Assembly (NCBI GenBank): GCA_023265995.1
Contig: JAHFSA010000007.1
Span: 109,976 to 173,975 of the forward strand
Reading direction: 5' to 3'
From: Perlucidibaca sp.
GTDB lineage: Bacteria > Pseudomonadota > Gammaproteobacteria > Pseudomonadales > Moraxellaceae
Length of the DNA: 64,000 nucleotides
In this document: piece by piece, positions 56,948-64,000 of the stretch
Numbering within the stretch: position 1 is the first letter of the stretch
Layout of the letters: each line of letters begins with the position of its first letter
Notes under the pieces: generated by a model
What the model saw: the letters and a program-made list of their open reading frames with translations, nothing else
Told to the model about the DNA's origin: nothing
The model's database searches: none
Made by a program: the position numbers and the translations under genes

Positions 56948-58837
56948 ATGATGTCCCGTCGCCAATCGTCCGCGCTGCTGCTTTTGCTGCTGTCACTGCT
57001 CCTGCAAAGCCTGCTGGTCATGCCGGCAGCGGCCAGAGGCCTGCTCTTCGATACCGGCAGAAAGGGTGACTTCCTGCCGGTCGAGGAGGCCTTCAAGCCC
57101 TCGTCACAGCTGCAGCCCGGACGCCTCGAGCTGCACTGGGCGGTGACTCCGGGCCACTACCTCTATGACCGTCAGTTCAAGCTGAGCTGGCGCGAAAGCG
57201 ATCTGCCGGCACCGCTGTTCACCGCCATGCAGGCCGGCGAATGGCATGACGATCCCAACTTCGGCAAGGTCAAGGTCTATCGCAGCGATGTCGATCTCGT
57301 CCTGACGGCACCGGCCGACCTCAAGCGCTCCGGCACGGCACATCTCAGCGTCCGCTACCAGGGCTGCGCCGAGGCCGGCCTGTGCTACCCGCCGCAGACC
57401 TGGAACGTGGATGTCGATCTGGCCACCTGGACGGCAGCGCCCACCGCCGCTGACAAGGCCGTCACTGACAAGACAGTGACCGCAGCAAATCCCGGTACAA
57501 GCTCCGGCGCGGCACGACCCGATGGCGCCAGCGCTGGCGCACTCGCCGACTGGCTGGCGCATGCCTCCTTCCCGCTGGTGCTGGGCGCCTTCCTGCTTTT
57601 CGGCCTCGGCCTCTCCTTCACGCCCTGCGTGCTGCCCATGCTGCCCATCCTCTCGGCCATCATTGCCGGCAGCCAGGCCGGCAGTCAGGGACGCGCGCTC
57701 GACAGCCGCCGCGGCTTTCTGCTGGCACTCAGCTATGTGCTGGGCATGAGCGTCATGTACACCCTCGCCGGCCTGCTCATTGCCAGCCTGGGCGCCGCCG
57801 CCAACCTGTCGGCGCTGCTGCAGAAGCCGGCCGTGCTGATCACTTTCGCGCTGGTTTTCGTGGCGCTGGCCGCCCTCCTCATGCAAGGCGGCAATCTGCA
57901 GCTGCCCGGCTTCCTGCGCCGCCCCCTGGAGGCCATGCAGACACGCCAGCAAGGCGGCGCCTACGGCTCCGTGTTCGTCATGGGCGCGGTCAGCAGCCTG
58001 ATTGTCTCGCCCTGCGTGTCGGCACCGCTGGCCGGTGTCATGCTCTACCTGAGCTCCACCCAGGATGCCGTGCTCGGCGCCGCCGCGCTGTTCAGCCTGA
58101 GTCTGGGCATGGGCCTGCCGCTGCTGCTGCTCGGTGCCGGCGGCGGTCGCCTGCTGCCGCGCTCGGGCCCCTGGCTGGATGCCGTCAAGCGCCTGTTCGC
58201 CTGGCTGCTGCTGGCTGTCGCCCTGAGCCTGGTCAACCGCCTGCTGCCGGCCGGCGTGCAGATGCTGACCTGGGCCGGCCTGCTGGCGCTGACCGCCGCG
58301 CTGCTGCCGGCGCTGAGCAGCCGCCGTGTCCCTGCCGTCATCGCCGCCCTGCTCCTGCTGACCTGGGCCGCATTGCTGGTGTGGGGCTCGGCACGCGGCG
58401 GCGAAGATCCGCTGCGGCCCTGGCAGACCGCTGTTGTCGCAGCCGCCACGGCAGGCGCGGACAGCACCGGCGGCAGCGAAGAGCTCTTCCGTCGCATCAC
58501 CGACCCGGCAGTGCTGGATGCCGCCGTCGCCGATGCACGTCGCCAGGGCAAGCCGGTCATCGTCGATGTCTTTGCCGACTGGTGCATCAGCTGTGTCGAG
58601 ATGGAGCACAAGGTGCTCAATCAGCCTGATGTGCGCGCCGCGCTTGCCAAGGGCGTGCGCCTGAAGTTCGACATTACCGCCACCGATGCCGCCCAGCTCG
58701 ACTGGCTGCAGCGCCAGCGCCTGTTCGGCCCGCCGGCCTTCCTGGCCTGGAACAGTCGCGGTGAAGCACGCTCGCCGCTGATCGGCGAGAGCGACAAGAA
58801 AGCCTTCATGAAATTTCTGGAAACCGCATGGAACTGA
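56948..58837 (+). CDS. dsbD: Thiol:disulfide interchange protein DsbD
   Basis: A 629-residue electron carrier from cytoplasmic thioredoxin to the periplasm. A signal peptide precedes an Ig-like alpha domain with its Cys pair (CAEAGLC near residue 140). The membrane domain carries the Cys in TPCVLPM and the partner in SPCVSAPLAG. The C-terminal thioredoxin domain has ADWCISCVEME near 540. I use the ATG pair at 56948. It overlaps dedA by ten bases. DsbD also supplies electrons to cytochrome c maturation, which fits with ccm genes nearby. Confidence 0.95.
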   Translation: MMSRRQSSALLLLLLSLLLQSLLVMPAAARGLLFDTGRKGDFLPVEEAFKPSSQLQPGRLELHWAVTPGHYLYDRQFKLSWRESDLPAPLFTAMQAGEWHDDPNFGKVKVYRSDVDLVLTAPADLKRSGTAHLSVRYQGCAEAGLCYPPQTWNVDVDLATWTAAPTAADKAVTDKTVTAANPGTSSGAARPDGASAGALADWLAHASFPLVLGAFLLFGLGLSFTPCVLPMLPILSAIIAGSQAGSQGRALDSRRGFLLALSYVLGMSVMYTLAGLLIASLGAAANLSALLQKPAVLITFALVFVALAALLMQGGNLQLPGFLRRPLEAMQTRQQGGAYGSVFVMGAVSSLIVSPCVSAPLAGVMLYLSSTQDAVLGAAALFSLSLGMGLPLLLLGAGGGRLLPRSGPWLDAVKRLFAWLLLAVALSLVNRLLPAGVQMLTWAGLLALTAALLPALSSRRVPAVIAALLLLTWAALLVWGSARGGEDPLRPWQTAVVAAATAGADSTGGSEELFRRITDPAVLDAAVADARRQGKPVIVDVFADWCISCVEMEHKVLNQPDVRAALAKGVRLKFDITATDAAQLDWLQRQRLFGPPAFLAWNSRGEARSPLIGESDKKAFMKFLETAWN

Positions 58838-59478
58838 TTGATTTCATTCTGCATGTAGACGTTCATCTTGCAGAGTTCACGCGCGCCCACGGCGCCCTGG
58901 TCTACGGCCTGCTGTTCTTCATCGTGTTTGTCGAAACCGGGGTCGTGGTCATGCCCTTCCTGCCCGGTGACAGCCTGCTGTTCGCCGCCGGCGCCCTGGC
59001 CGCAACCGGCGCCATGGATCCCTGGCTGCTGACCGGACTGCTCTGGTTCGCCGCCGTGCTCGGCGACAACTGCAACTACGCCATCGGCCGCCTGCTCGGC
59101 CAGCGCGTCCATGCCATAGACTCGCGCTGGCTGCGTCGCGACTATCTGGACAAGACCCAGGCCTTCTTCGACCGCCATGGCGGCAAGACCATTGTGCTGG
59201 CGCGCTTCATGCCCATCATCCGCACCTTCGCGCCGTTCGTGGCCGGCATAGGCCGCATGCCCTACCGCCGCTTCCTGATCATCGACGTGCTTGGCGGCCT
59301 GCTCTGGATAGCCAGCTTCATCTGGCTCGGCTACGGCTTCGGCAACCTGCCGGTGGTCAAGGACAACTTCATGATCGTGGTCTTCGCCATTGTCGGCCTG
59401 AGCGTGCTGCCCGGCGTGATCGCCTTTCTGCGCCTGAAGCTGGGTCGCGCCGCCACTACTGGGCAACCGGACGCTTGA
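58828..59478 (+). CDS. DedA-family membrane protein
   Basis: A 216-residue member of the DedA/SNARE-associated (VTT) family. The conserved re-entrant segments ETGVVVMPFLPGDSLLFAAG and FFDRHGGKTIVLARFMPIIRTFAPFVAG contain the essential acidic and Arg residues. DedA proteins flip undecaprenyl phosphate or other lipids and support envelope energetics. The start lies within the end of dsbD, and the last 23 bases overlap the convergent regA gene. Confidence 0.93.
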   Translation: MELIDFILHVDVHLAEFTRAHGALVYGLLFFIVFVETGVVVMPFLPGDSLLFAAGALAATGAMDPWLLTGLLWFAAVLGDNCNYAIGRLLGQRVHAIDSRWLRRDYLDKTQAFFDRHGGKTIVLARFMPIIRTFAPFVAGIGRMPYRRFLIIDVLGGLLWIASFIWLGYGFGNLPVVKDNFMIVVFAIVGLSVLPGVIAFLRLKLGRAATTGQPDA

Positions 59479-59989
59479 GCAGACGCCGCTGCAAGGTGCG
59501 GCGGTGCATGCCGAGACGGCGCGCGGTGGAGGAAATGTTGCCGCCTTCTTCCAGCAGCACGCGCTGAATATGCTCCCAGGCCAGGCGATCGACTGACAGC
59601 GCCTGGCCCTCGTCGGCCTCATCCTCCGCCAGTTCCACCACATCCATGACGCCAAGGGCACGCAGGATGTCATCCGCCGTGGCCGGCTTGGCCAGATAAT
59701 TCACCGCGCCGCGCTTGATGGCCTCGACGGCGGTGGCTATGGAGCTGTAGCCGGTGAGCATGAGTATGCGCAGCCCCGGTGCGCGCTCCAGCAGTGCCGG
59801 CAGCAGTTGCAGGCCGGACTCGCTGGCCAGGCGCAGGTCGAGCACACAGGCCTCGGGCAGGAAATCGCCGAGGCGTGCCAGCGCGGAGGCACCGTCGGCC
59901 GCCGTGACCACAGCGTGGCCGCGACGCTGACAGGCACGCGCCAGGGTGTCGCGGAAGACCTCGTCGTCATCAACCAGCAGCAGGCGCAT
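59456..59989 (-). CDS. regA: Redox response regulator RegA/PrrA type
   Basis: A 177-residue response regulator. The receiver domain has the acidic pocket (LLLVDDDEVF), phospho-acceptor Asp in ACVLDLRLASESG near residue 53, and Lys in NYLAKPAT. A short linker leads to a Fis-type HTH (GGNISSTARRLGMHRRTLQRRL) typical of RegA/PrrA/ActR. The start at 59989 overlaps the end of regB by 20 bases. Confidence 0.93.
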   Translation of the reverse strand: MRLLLVDDDEVFRDTLARACQRRGHAVVTAADGASALARLGDFLPEACVLDLRLASESGLQLLPALLERAPGLRILMLTGYSSIATAVEAIKRGAVNYLAKPATADDILRALGVMDVVELAEDEADEGQALSVDRLAWEHIQRVLLEEGGNISSTARRLGMHRRTLQRRLLKRPVAQ

Positions 59990-61295
59990 CGCGCAAACCT
60001 CCCTTGCCCGCCATGGCGTCAGCGCCGGCAGTCGCCAGCGCCGACAGCGGAATGCGCAGCTGAACCTCGGCGCCACCCTCATCGGCATTGCTCAGCAGCA
60101 ACGTGCCGCCCAGCTCGGCGACCGTGACCTGGCTGAGAAACACGCCCAGTCCCAGGCCGTCGGGCTTGCTGCTCACCGCCGGCTGGCCTATGCGGCCCAG
60201 CAGCTCTTCCGGCCAGCCGTCACCATCATCGGCAATACGGCACAGCAGAGTCTGTTCGCGGATCTCGACATGCAGGCTGACCTGCCGGCGACTGGCGTCG
60301 GCGGCATTCTGCAAAAGGTTGTGCAGAACCTGCTGCAACAGCCAGGGCACGGCGATGACCTGCCCGGCCCCCTCGCCCAGGCTGAGCCTGAACTCGCGCT
60401 CCGGCTGCCAGACCTTGAGCGGCTGCAGCCAGCCGCCGGCATGCTCGCGCAGCGGCTTGCGCGGCATGGTGTCAGGCTGGCGCGCCTGCTCACGCAGATC
60501 GGCCAGTATCTGGCGACAGCGCTCCAGCTGTGACTGCAGCAGGATCACGGACTGACGCTGCGGACTGTCGTCGGGCAGGGTTTCGGCCAGCTCGGCGCCC
60601 ACCAGCGTCAGTGTCGACAAGGGCGTGGCCAGCTCGTGCACGGCGCTGGCCGCCAGGGTGCCCATGGCCACCGCCTGATCACGCTGGAGCTGGCGCCGCT
60701 GCTGCTCGGCGAGATGCCTGTCCTGCGCGCGCAGACGGCGCTGCATGCGCCCGACGAAGACCACCAGCAGCGCGCCGCTGATGACGAAATTGATCCACAT
60801 GCCGGCCAGATGCCCGGCGTAGCTGTGCCAGGGCCACTGCATGGCGCCAGCCAGGGCCGGGTTGCCCTGCCAGAACAGGCTGCTGTAGCCGAGCAGCATG
60901 AACACGGCGAGCGCGCCGGTCTGCAGCCAGCCCAGGGTCGAGGCCGCGATCGCCAGCGGCACCAGGTAGTAGGTCACGAAGGGATTGCCGCTGCCGCCGC
61001 TTTGCAGGAACAGCGCGGTCAGCAGCAGGACATCGAAGAGCAGCTGCAGGAACAGCTCGTCATCGCCGACGGTGCTGGCCGTGCGCAGGCGCAGCATGGT
61101 CAGCAGATTGATCAGCAGCAGGCCGGCCACCACCATGAGCAGACCGGATGGCAGGCTGCCAAGCTGGTCACGTCCCATGCCCATGGCCAGCGCCGTCAAC
61201 AGCAGCAGGACCAGCAGCACGCCGCGCAGCAGGCAGAGCTCGACCAGATTGCGGCGACGGGCACTGGGAGCGGGATGACGGGCAGACACGGGCAT
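59970..61295 (-). CDS. regB: Redox sensor histidine kinase RegB/PrrB type
   Basis: A 441-residue sensor with six membrane helices. The quinone-sensing motif GGxxNPF is present as GGSGNPF near residue 100. The H-box SAVHELATPLST has its phospho-His near 218, and a Cys lies exactly 40 residues after it (in LERCRQIL), matching the redox-active Cys265 of Rhodobacter RegB. An ATPase domain ends the protein. RegBA adjusts respiration and redox genes to oxygen state. I start at MPVSARHP. Confidence 0.93.
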   Translation of the reverse strand: MPVSARHPAPSARRRNLVELCLLRGVLLVLLLLTALAMGMGRDQLGSLPSGLLMVVAGLLLINLLTMLRLRTASTVGDDELFLQLLFDVLLLTALFLQSGGSGNPFVTYYLVPLAIAASTLGWLQTGALAVFMLLGYSSLFWQGNPALAGAMQWPWHSYAGHLAGMWINFVISGALLVVFVGRMQRRLRAQDRHLAEQQRRQLQRDQAVAMGTLAASAVHELATPLSTLTLVGAELAETLPDDSPQRQSVILLQSQLERCRQILADLREQARQPDTMPRKPLREHAGGWLQPLKVWQPEREFRLSLGEGAGQVIAVPWLLQQVLHNLLQNAADASRRQVSLHVEIREQTLLCRIADDGDGWPEELLGRIGQPAVSSKPDGLGLGVFLSQVTVAELGGTLLLSNADEGGAEVQLRIPLSALATAGADAMAGKGGLRDAPAAG

Positions 61296-61343
61296 CGGCG
61301 GACAGTCCGGGAAACAAGCCCCGATTCTAGCCACACAGGCATG

Positions 61344-61369
61344 AAAAAGGCGCCCGCAGGCGCCTTTTT
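61344..61369. terminator. Bidirectional intrinsic terminator between sodB and regB
   Basis: AAAAA-GGCGCC-CGCA-GGCGCC-TTTTT is a GC stem flanked by an A-run and a T-run, so it can act on both strands. It isolates sodB transcription (minus strand) from regB. Confidence 0.88.
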
Positions 61370-61420
61370 CAACGAACATCTTCAGCGTTCATCACGGCAG
61401 CCGCGAGGCCGCCAGGAACA

Positions 61421-62020
61421 TCAGCCGGCCAGGTTGGCGTTGGCGAAGTCCCAGTTGACCAGCTTGTCGAGGAAGGTCGTGATGTAGTCCGGGCGACGGT
61501 TCTGGAAGTCCAGGTAGTAGGCGTGTTCCCAGACGTCGATGGTGATCAGCGGCTTCTGGCCGTGCACGATCGGGGTGTCGGCGTTGCCGGTCTTGGTGAC
61601 GGCGAGCTTGCCGTCGGCACCGACGACCAGCCAGGCCCAGCCGGAGCCGAACTGCGTGGTGGCAGCGACCTTGAAGGCTTCAACGAACTTCTCGTAGGAG
61701 CCGAAGTCGGCATCGATCCTGGCAGCAATGGCGCCGGTCGGCAGGCCGCCGCCGTTCTGCTTCATGCTGTTCCAGTAGAAGGTGTGGTTCCAGACTTGGG
61801 CGCTGTTGTTGAAGATGCCGGCCTTGGCGGCGTCGCCAGCGGAAGCGGCAACGATGGCTTCCAGGCTCTGGCCTTCGAGATCGGTGCCCTTGATCAGGTT
61901 GTTCAGGTTCACGACATAGGCGTTGTGGTGCTTGCCGTGGTGGAAGCTCAGGGTGTGAGCCGTGATGTACGGTTCCAGAGCGGTGCTTTCGTAAGGCAGA
62001 GCGGGCAGTTCGATCGCCAT
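61421..62020 (-). CDS. sodB: Superoxide dismutase [Fe]
   Basis: A 199-residue Fe/Mn-SOD of the iron type. Metal ligands are His in LSFHHGKHHNAYV, His in VWNHTFYWNSM, and Asp and His in DVWEHAYYLD. The Fe-type markers AQVWNHTFYW and FGSGWAWL are present. AAGGA lies eight bases before the ATG, and a promoter lies upstream at 62073-62100. Confidence 0.97.
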   Translation of the reverse strand: MAIELPALPYESTALEPYITAHTLSFHHGKHHNAYVVNLNNLIKGTDLEGQSLEAIVAASAGDAAKAGIFNNSAQVWNHTFYWNSMKQNGGGLPTGAIAARIDADFGSYEKFVEAFKVAATTQFGSGWAWLVVGADGKLAVTKTGNADTPIVHGQKPLITIDVWEHAYYLDFQNRRPDYITTFLDKLVNWDFANANLAG

Positions 62021-62072
62021 GACAGTTTCCTTATATCGAGAATGGGCGGGGCATTAGCCCTCGGGCCGGGTC

Positions 62073-62100
62073 ATTATGCCAAGACCGTTCCGGCACGCAA
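62073..62100 (-). promoter_or_regulatory. Putative sigma70 promoter of sodB
   Basis: On the minus strand TTGCGT (62100-62095) and CATAAT (62078-62073) are spaced by 16 bases; the leader would be about 45 bases long. Confidence 0.5.
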
Positions 62101-62135
62101 GGGAAGCCCTCTGCCAATGCCGGCAAATTGGCCGC

Positions 62136-62306
62136 CTATTCGTCGTCGAGATTGAAATCGTAGTCGCGCAGCTCGCGACTCAGACGTCGTTCCTCGATGA
62201 CATTGTCGAGCTGACGCCGCTTGAGCAGCGCATTCTTGGCCGCCTGGGCCTTGGACACGTCCTCGCTCTCGGATTCCGTGTTGTCTTCCAGAAAACCTTC
62301 TTCCAA
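62136..62306 (-). CDS. PA3496-like small charged protein, TTG start
   Basis: A 56-residue acidic/basic protein (start LEEGFLEDNTESESEDVS, then KRRQLDNVIEERRLSRELRD and DYDFNLDDE). The helix with ERRL and the DFDL-type end resemble the PA3496 family of Pseudomonadales, called putative envelope integrity proteins; the function is unproven. The only good start is TTG at 62306, with GGAGG eight bases upstream. It is divergent from aspS and 115 bases upstream of sodB on the same strand. Confidence 0.7.
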   Translation of the reverse strand: MEEGFLEDNTESESEDVSKAQAAKNALLKRRQLDNVIEERRLSRELRDYDFNLDDE

Positions 62307-62442
62307 CGTTCAGCCCTCCGACGGCCATCGTTCAGAAAATCACTGTCAAAACCGGGGCATGCCCTCTTTCGCGCTATGTACGCCAAGATTTTTCACCTGT
62401 AAAGAGCTCCCTGACCAATAACCATGGTTCTCAGTTTTTTGT

Positions 62443-62462
62443 CGGCAAGGCTATACTTGCCG
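62443..62462. promoter_or_regulatory. Dyad overlapping the aspS -10 region
   Basis: CGGCAAG-N6-CTTGCCG is a perfect dyad with 7-base arms around GCTATA. TATACT (62452-62457) inside it is a plausible -10 for aspS, 61 bases before the ATG; no clear -35 is seen. The overlap suggests an operator or transcript-start structure. Confidence 0.45.
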
Positions 62463-62517
62463 GCTTGCTAAGCCAGACCTCTCTGGCGCTTCACTCGAAA
62501 TCTCGGATACCGGCACC

Positions 62518-64000
62518 ATGCGTAGTCACTACTGCGGCAGTCTCAACCAATCCCACATCGACCAGACCGTGACCCTCTGCGGCTGGGTGCATCGTCGTCG
62601 CGACCATGGCGGCGTGATCTTCCTCGACCTGCGTGACCGTGACGGCCTGGTCCAGGTCGTCATCGATCCGGATACCCCCGAGGCCTTCGCCCTGGCTGAC
62701 AAGTCGCGCTCCGAGTTCGTGCTCAAGGTCACCGGTCGTGTCCGTCAGCGCTATGCCGGCACCGAAAACGTCAACATGCCGAGCGGCCAGATCGAAGTCC
62801 TGGGCAAGGCCATCGAAATCCTCGCGCAGGCCGAAACGCCGCCGTTCCCGCTCAACGACGACTTCACCAACGTCGGCGAGGAAGTGCGTCTGAAGTACCG
62901 CTTCCTGGACATGCGCCGCCCGGAAATGCTGGAGCGCATGCGCTTCCGTTCCAAGGTCACCTCGCTGATCCGCAACTACCTCGACGAAAACGGCTTCCTC
63001 GATGTCGAAACGCCGATCCTGACCCGTGCCACGCCGGAAGGCGCGCGCGACTACCTGGTGCCGTCGCGCACCCAGCCGGGCAGCTTCTTCGCCCTGCCGC
63101 AGTCGCCGCAGCTGTTCAAGCAGCTGCTCATGGTGTCCGGCTTCGACCGCTACTACCAGATCGCCAAGTGCTTCCGCGACGAAGACCTGCGCGCCGACCG
63201 TCAGCCCGAATTCACCCAGATCGACATCGAGACCTCGTTCCTCAGCGACGAGGAGATCATGGCGATCACCGAAAAGATGATCGTGCAGCTTTTCGACGAA
63301 CTGCTGAACGTGAAGTTCGATGCCTTCCCGCGCATGACCTACAACGAAGCCATGCGCCGCTTCGCCTCCGACAAGCCCGACCTGCGCATCCCGATGGAGC
63401 TGGTCGATGTCGCCGACCTGCTGCAGAGCATCGAGTTCAAGGTCTTCGCCGGCCCGGCCAAGGACCCCAAGGGTCGTGTCGTGGCGCTCAAGGTGCCGGG
63501 TGGCAACGCCATGCCGCGCAGCCAGATCGACGACTACACCAAGTTCGTCGGCATCTACGGCGCCAAGGGCCTGGCTTACATCAAGGTCAATGACGTCTCC
63601 AACATCCACAACGGCGAAGGCAGCGGCCTGCAGTCGCCGATCGTGAAGTTCCTGCCCAATGAAGCCCTGGTCGCCATCATCGAGCGCACCGGCGCGCAGA
63701 ACGGCGACCTGATCTTCTTCGGCGCCGACAAGGCCAAGATCGTCAACGACGCCATGGGCGCCCTGCGCGTCCGCCTCGGCCACGACCTCAAGCTGCTGAC
63801 CTGCGAGTGGGCGCCGCTGTGGGTGGTCGACTTCCCGATGTTCGAGGAAGTCGCCGACGGCCAGTGGACCTCGGTGCATCACCCGTTCACGCTGCCCAAG
63901 TGCGATGTCGCCCTGCTTAAGACCAATCCGGGCGAAGCCCTGTCGGTCGCCTATGACATGGTGCTCAACGGCACCGAGCTTGGTGGCGGCTCGCTGCGTA
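62518..64000 (+). CDS. aspS: Aspartyl-tRNA synthetase, N-terminal part (cut by window edge)
   Basis: The first 494 codons of a bacterial-type AspRS are present; about 95 more residues would be expected beyond the window. The OB-fold anticodon domain ([20 protein letters not shown]) is followed by the class II core with motif 1 ([20 protein letters not shown]), the motif 2 region [20 protein letters not shown] and the large GAD insertion domain (about residues 290-420). Length and layout do not decide whether the enzyme also charges tRNA-Asn. No asparaginyl-specific gene is in view. Confidence 0.97.
   Translation, partial: MRSHYCGSLNQSHIDQTVTLCGWVHRRRDHGGVIFLDLRDRDGLVQVVIDPDTPEAFALADKSRSEFVLKVTGRVRQRYAGTENVNMPSGQIEVLGKAIEILAQAETPPFPLNDDFTNVGEEVRLKYRFLDMRRPEMLERMRFRSKVTSLIRNYLDENGFLDVETPILTRATPEGARDYLVPSRTQPGSFFALPQSPQLFKQLLMVSGFDRYYQIAKCFRDEDLRADRQPEFTQIDIETSFLSDEEIMAITEKMIVQLFDELLNVKFDAFPRMTYNEAMRRFASDKPDLRIPMELVDVADLLQSIEFKVFAGPAKDPKGRVVALKVPGGNAMPRSQIDDYTKFVGIYGAKGLAYIKVNDVSNIHNGEGSGLQSPIVKFLPNEALVAIIERTGAQNGDLIFFGADKAKIVNDAMGALRVRLGHDLKLLTCEWAPLWVVDFPMFEEVADGQWTSVHHPFTLPKCDVALLKTNPGEALSVAYDMVLNGTELGGGSLR

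Overview
The window is one contiguous piece of a GC-rich gammaproteobacterial chromosome. Almost all of it is intact, tightly packed housekeeping and envelope or lipid genes. There is no insertion sequence, prophage, integrase or CRISPR array. Several features suggest a Pseudomonadales/Moraxellaceae-like lineage: PA4642- and PA3496-type small proteins, the thrS-infC-rpmI-rplT-pheST-ihfA-merR-tRNA-Pro block, a RegB/RegA (PrrB/PrrA) pair, a DesB/DesC-type desaturase and the two-domain QueF. The genus cannot be fixed from the sequence alone.

Layout. 1-6.2 kb: type II secretion operon gspE-F-G-H-I-J-K-L on the minus strand, with gspL cut by the window edge. 6.4-6.7 kb: tRNA-Cys and tRNA-Leu behind a good sigma70 promoter. 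6.7-11.7 kb: four-gene minus-strand operon fadH, SnoaL-like, SGNH hydrolase, alpha/beta hydrolase, divergent from a PadR regulator; two matching dyads lie in the shared promoter region. 11.8-16.5 kb: aromatic-acid-type efflux operon NodT-FUSC-DUF1656-HlyD. 16.6-24.9 kb: an alpha-methylacyl-CoA racemase, then an acyltransferase, PA4642, DUF2804, DUF4282, serine hydrolase, desaturase and SelO run on the plus strand. 24.9-28.9 kb: two tandem paralogues of a family I do not recognise, queF and a YadGH-type ABC exporter. 29.1-31.5 kb: a B12-dependent, probably light-sensing MerR regulator overlapping a DNA photolyase. 31.6-37.4 kb: solo ParA, a nucleoside-recognition membrane protein, a DnaA-box/AT-rich gap, cytochrome P450, ComEA, GNAT and two small genes. 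37.6-45.4 kb: the translation/IHF block. 45.4-50.1 kb: tamA-tamB. 50.2-50.4 kb: a 43-residue membrane peptide behind a LexA-like promoter. 50.5-54.6 kb: ccmABCDE followed by DUF6882 and an RluA-type synthase. 54.8-59.5 kb: CoA hydrolase/transferase, dsbD, dedA. 59.5-61.3 kb: regB-regA. 61.4-64 kb: sodB, a PA3496-like gene and the start of aspS.

Functional themes: lipid and acyl-CoA chemistry (fadH, racemase, acyltransferase, desaturase, P450, CoA transferase), envelope biogenesis (T2SS, TamAB, DsbD, Ccm), and light, redox or damage responses (B12-MerR/photolyase, RegBA, SodB, a possible SOS-controlled peptide). The most interesting candidates are the LexA-like-box membrane peptide at 50.3 kb, the tandem unknown family at 24.9-26.3 kb and the photoreceptor-photolyase pair.
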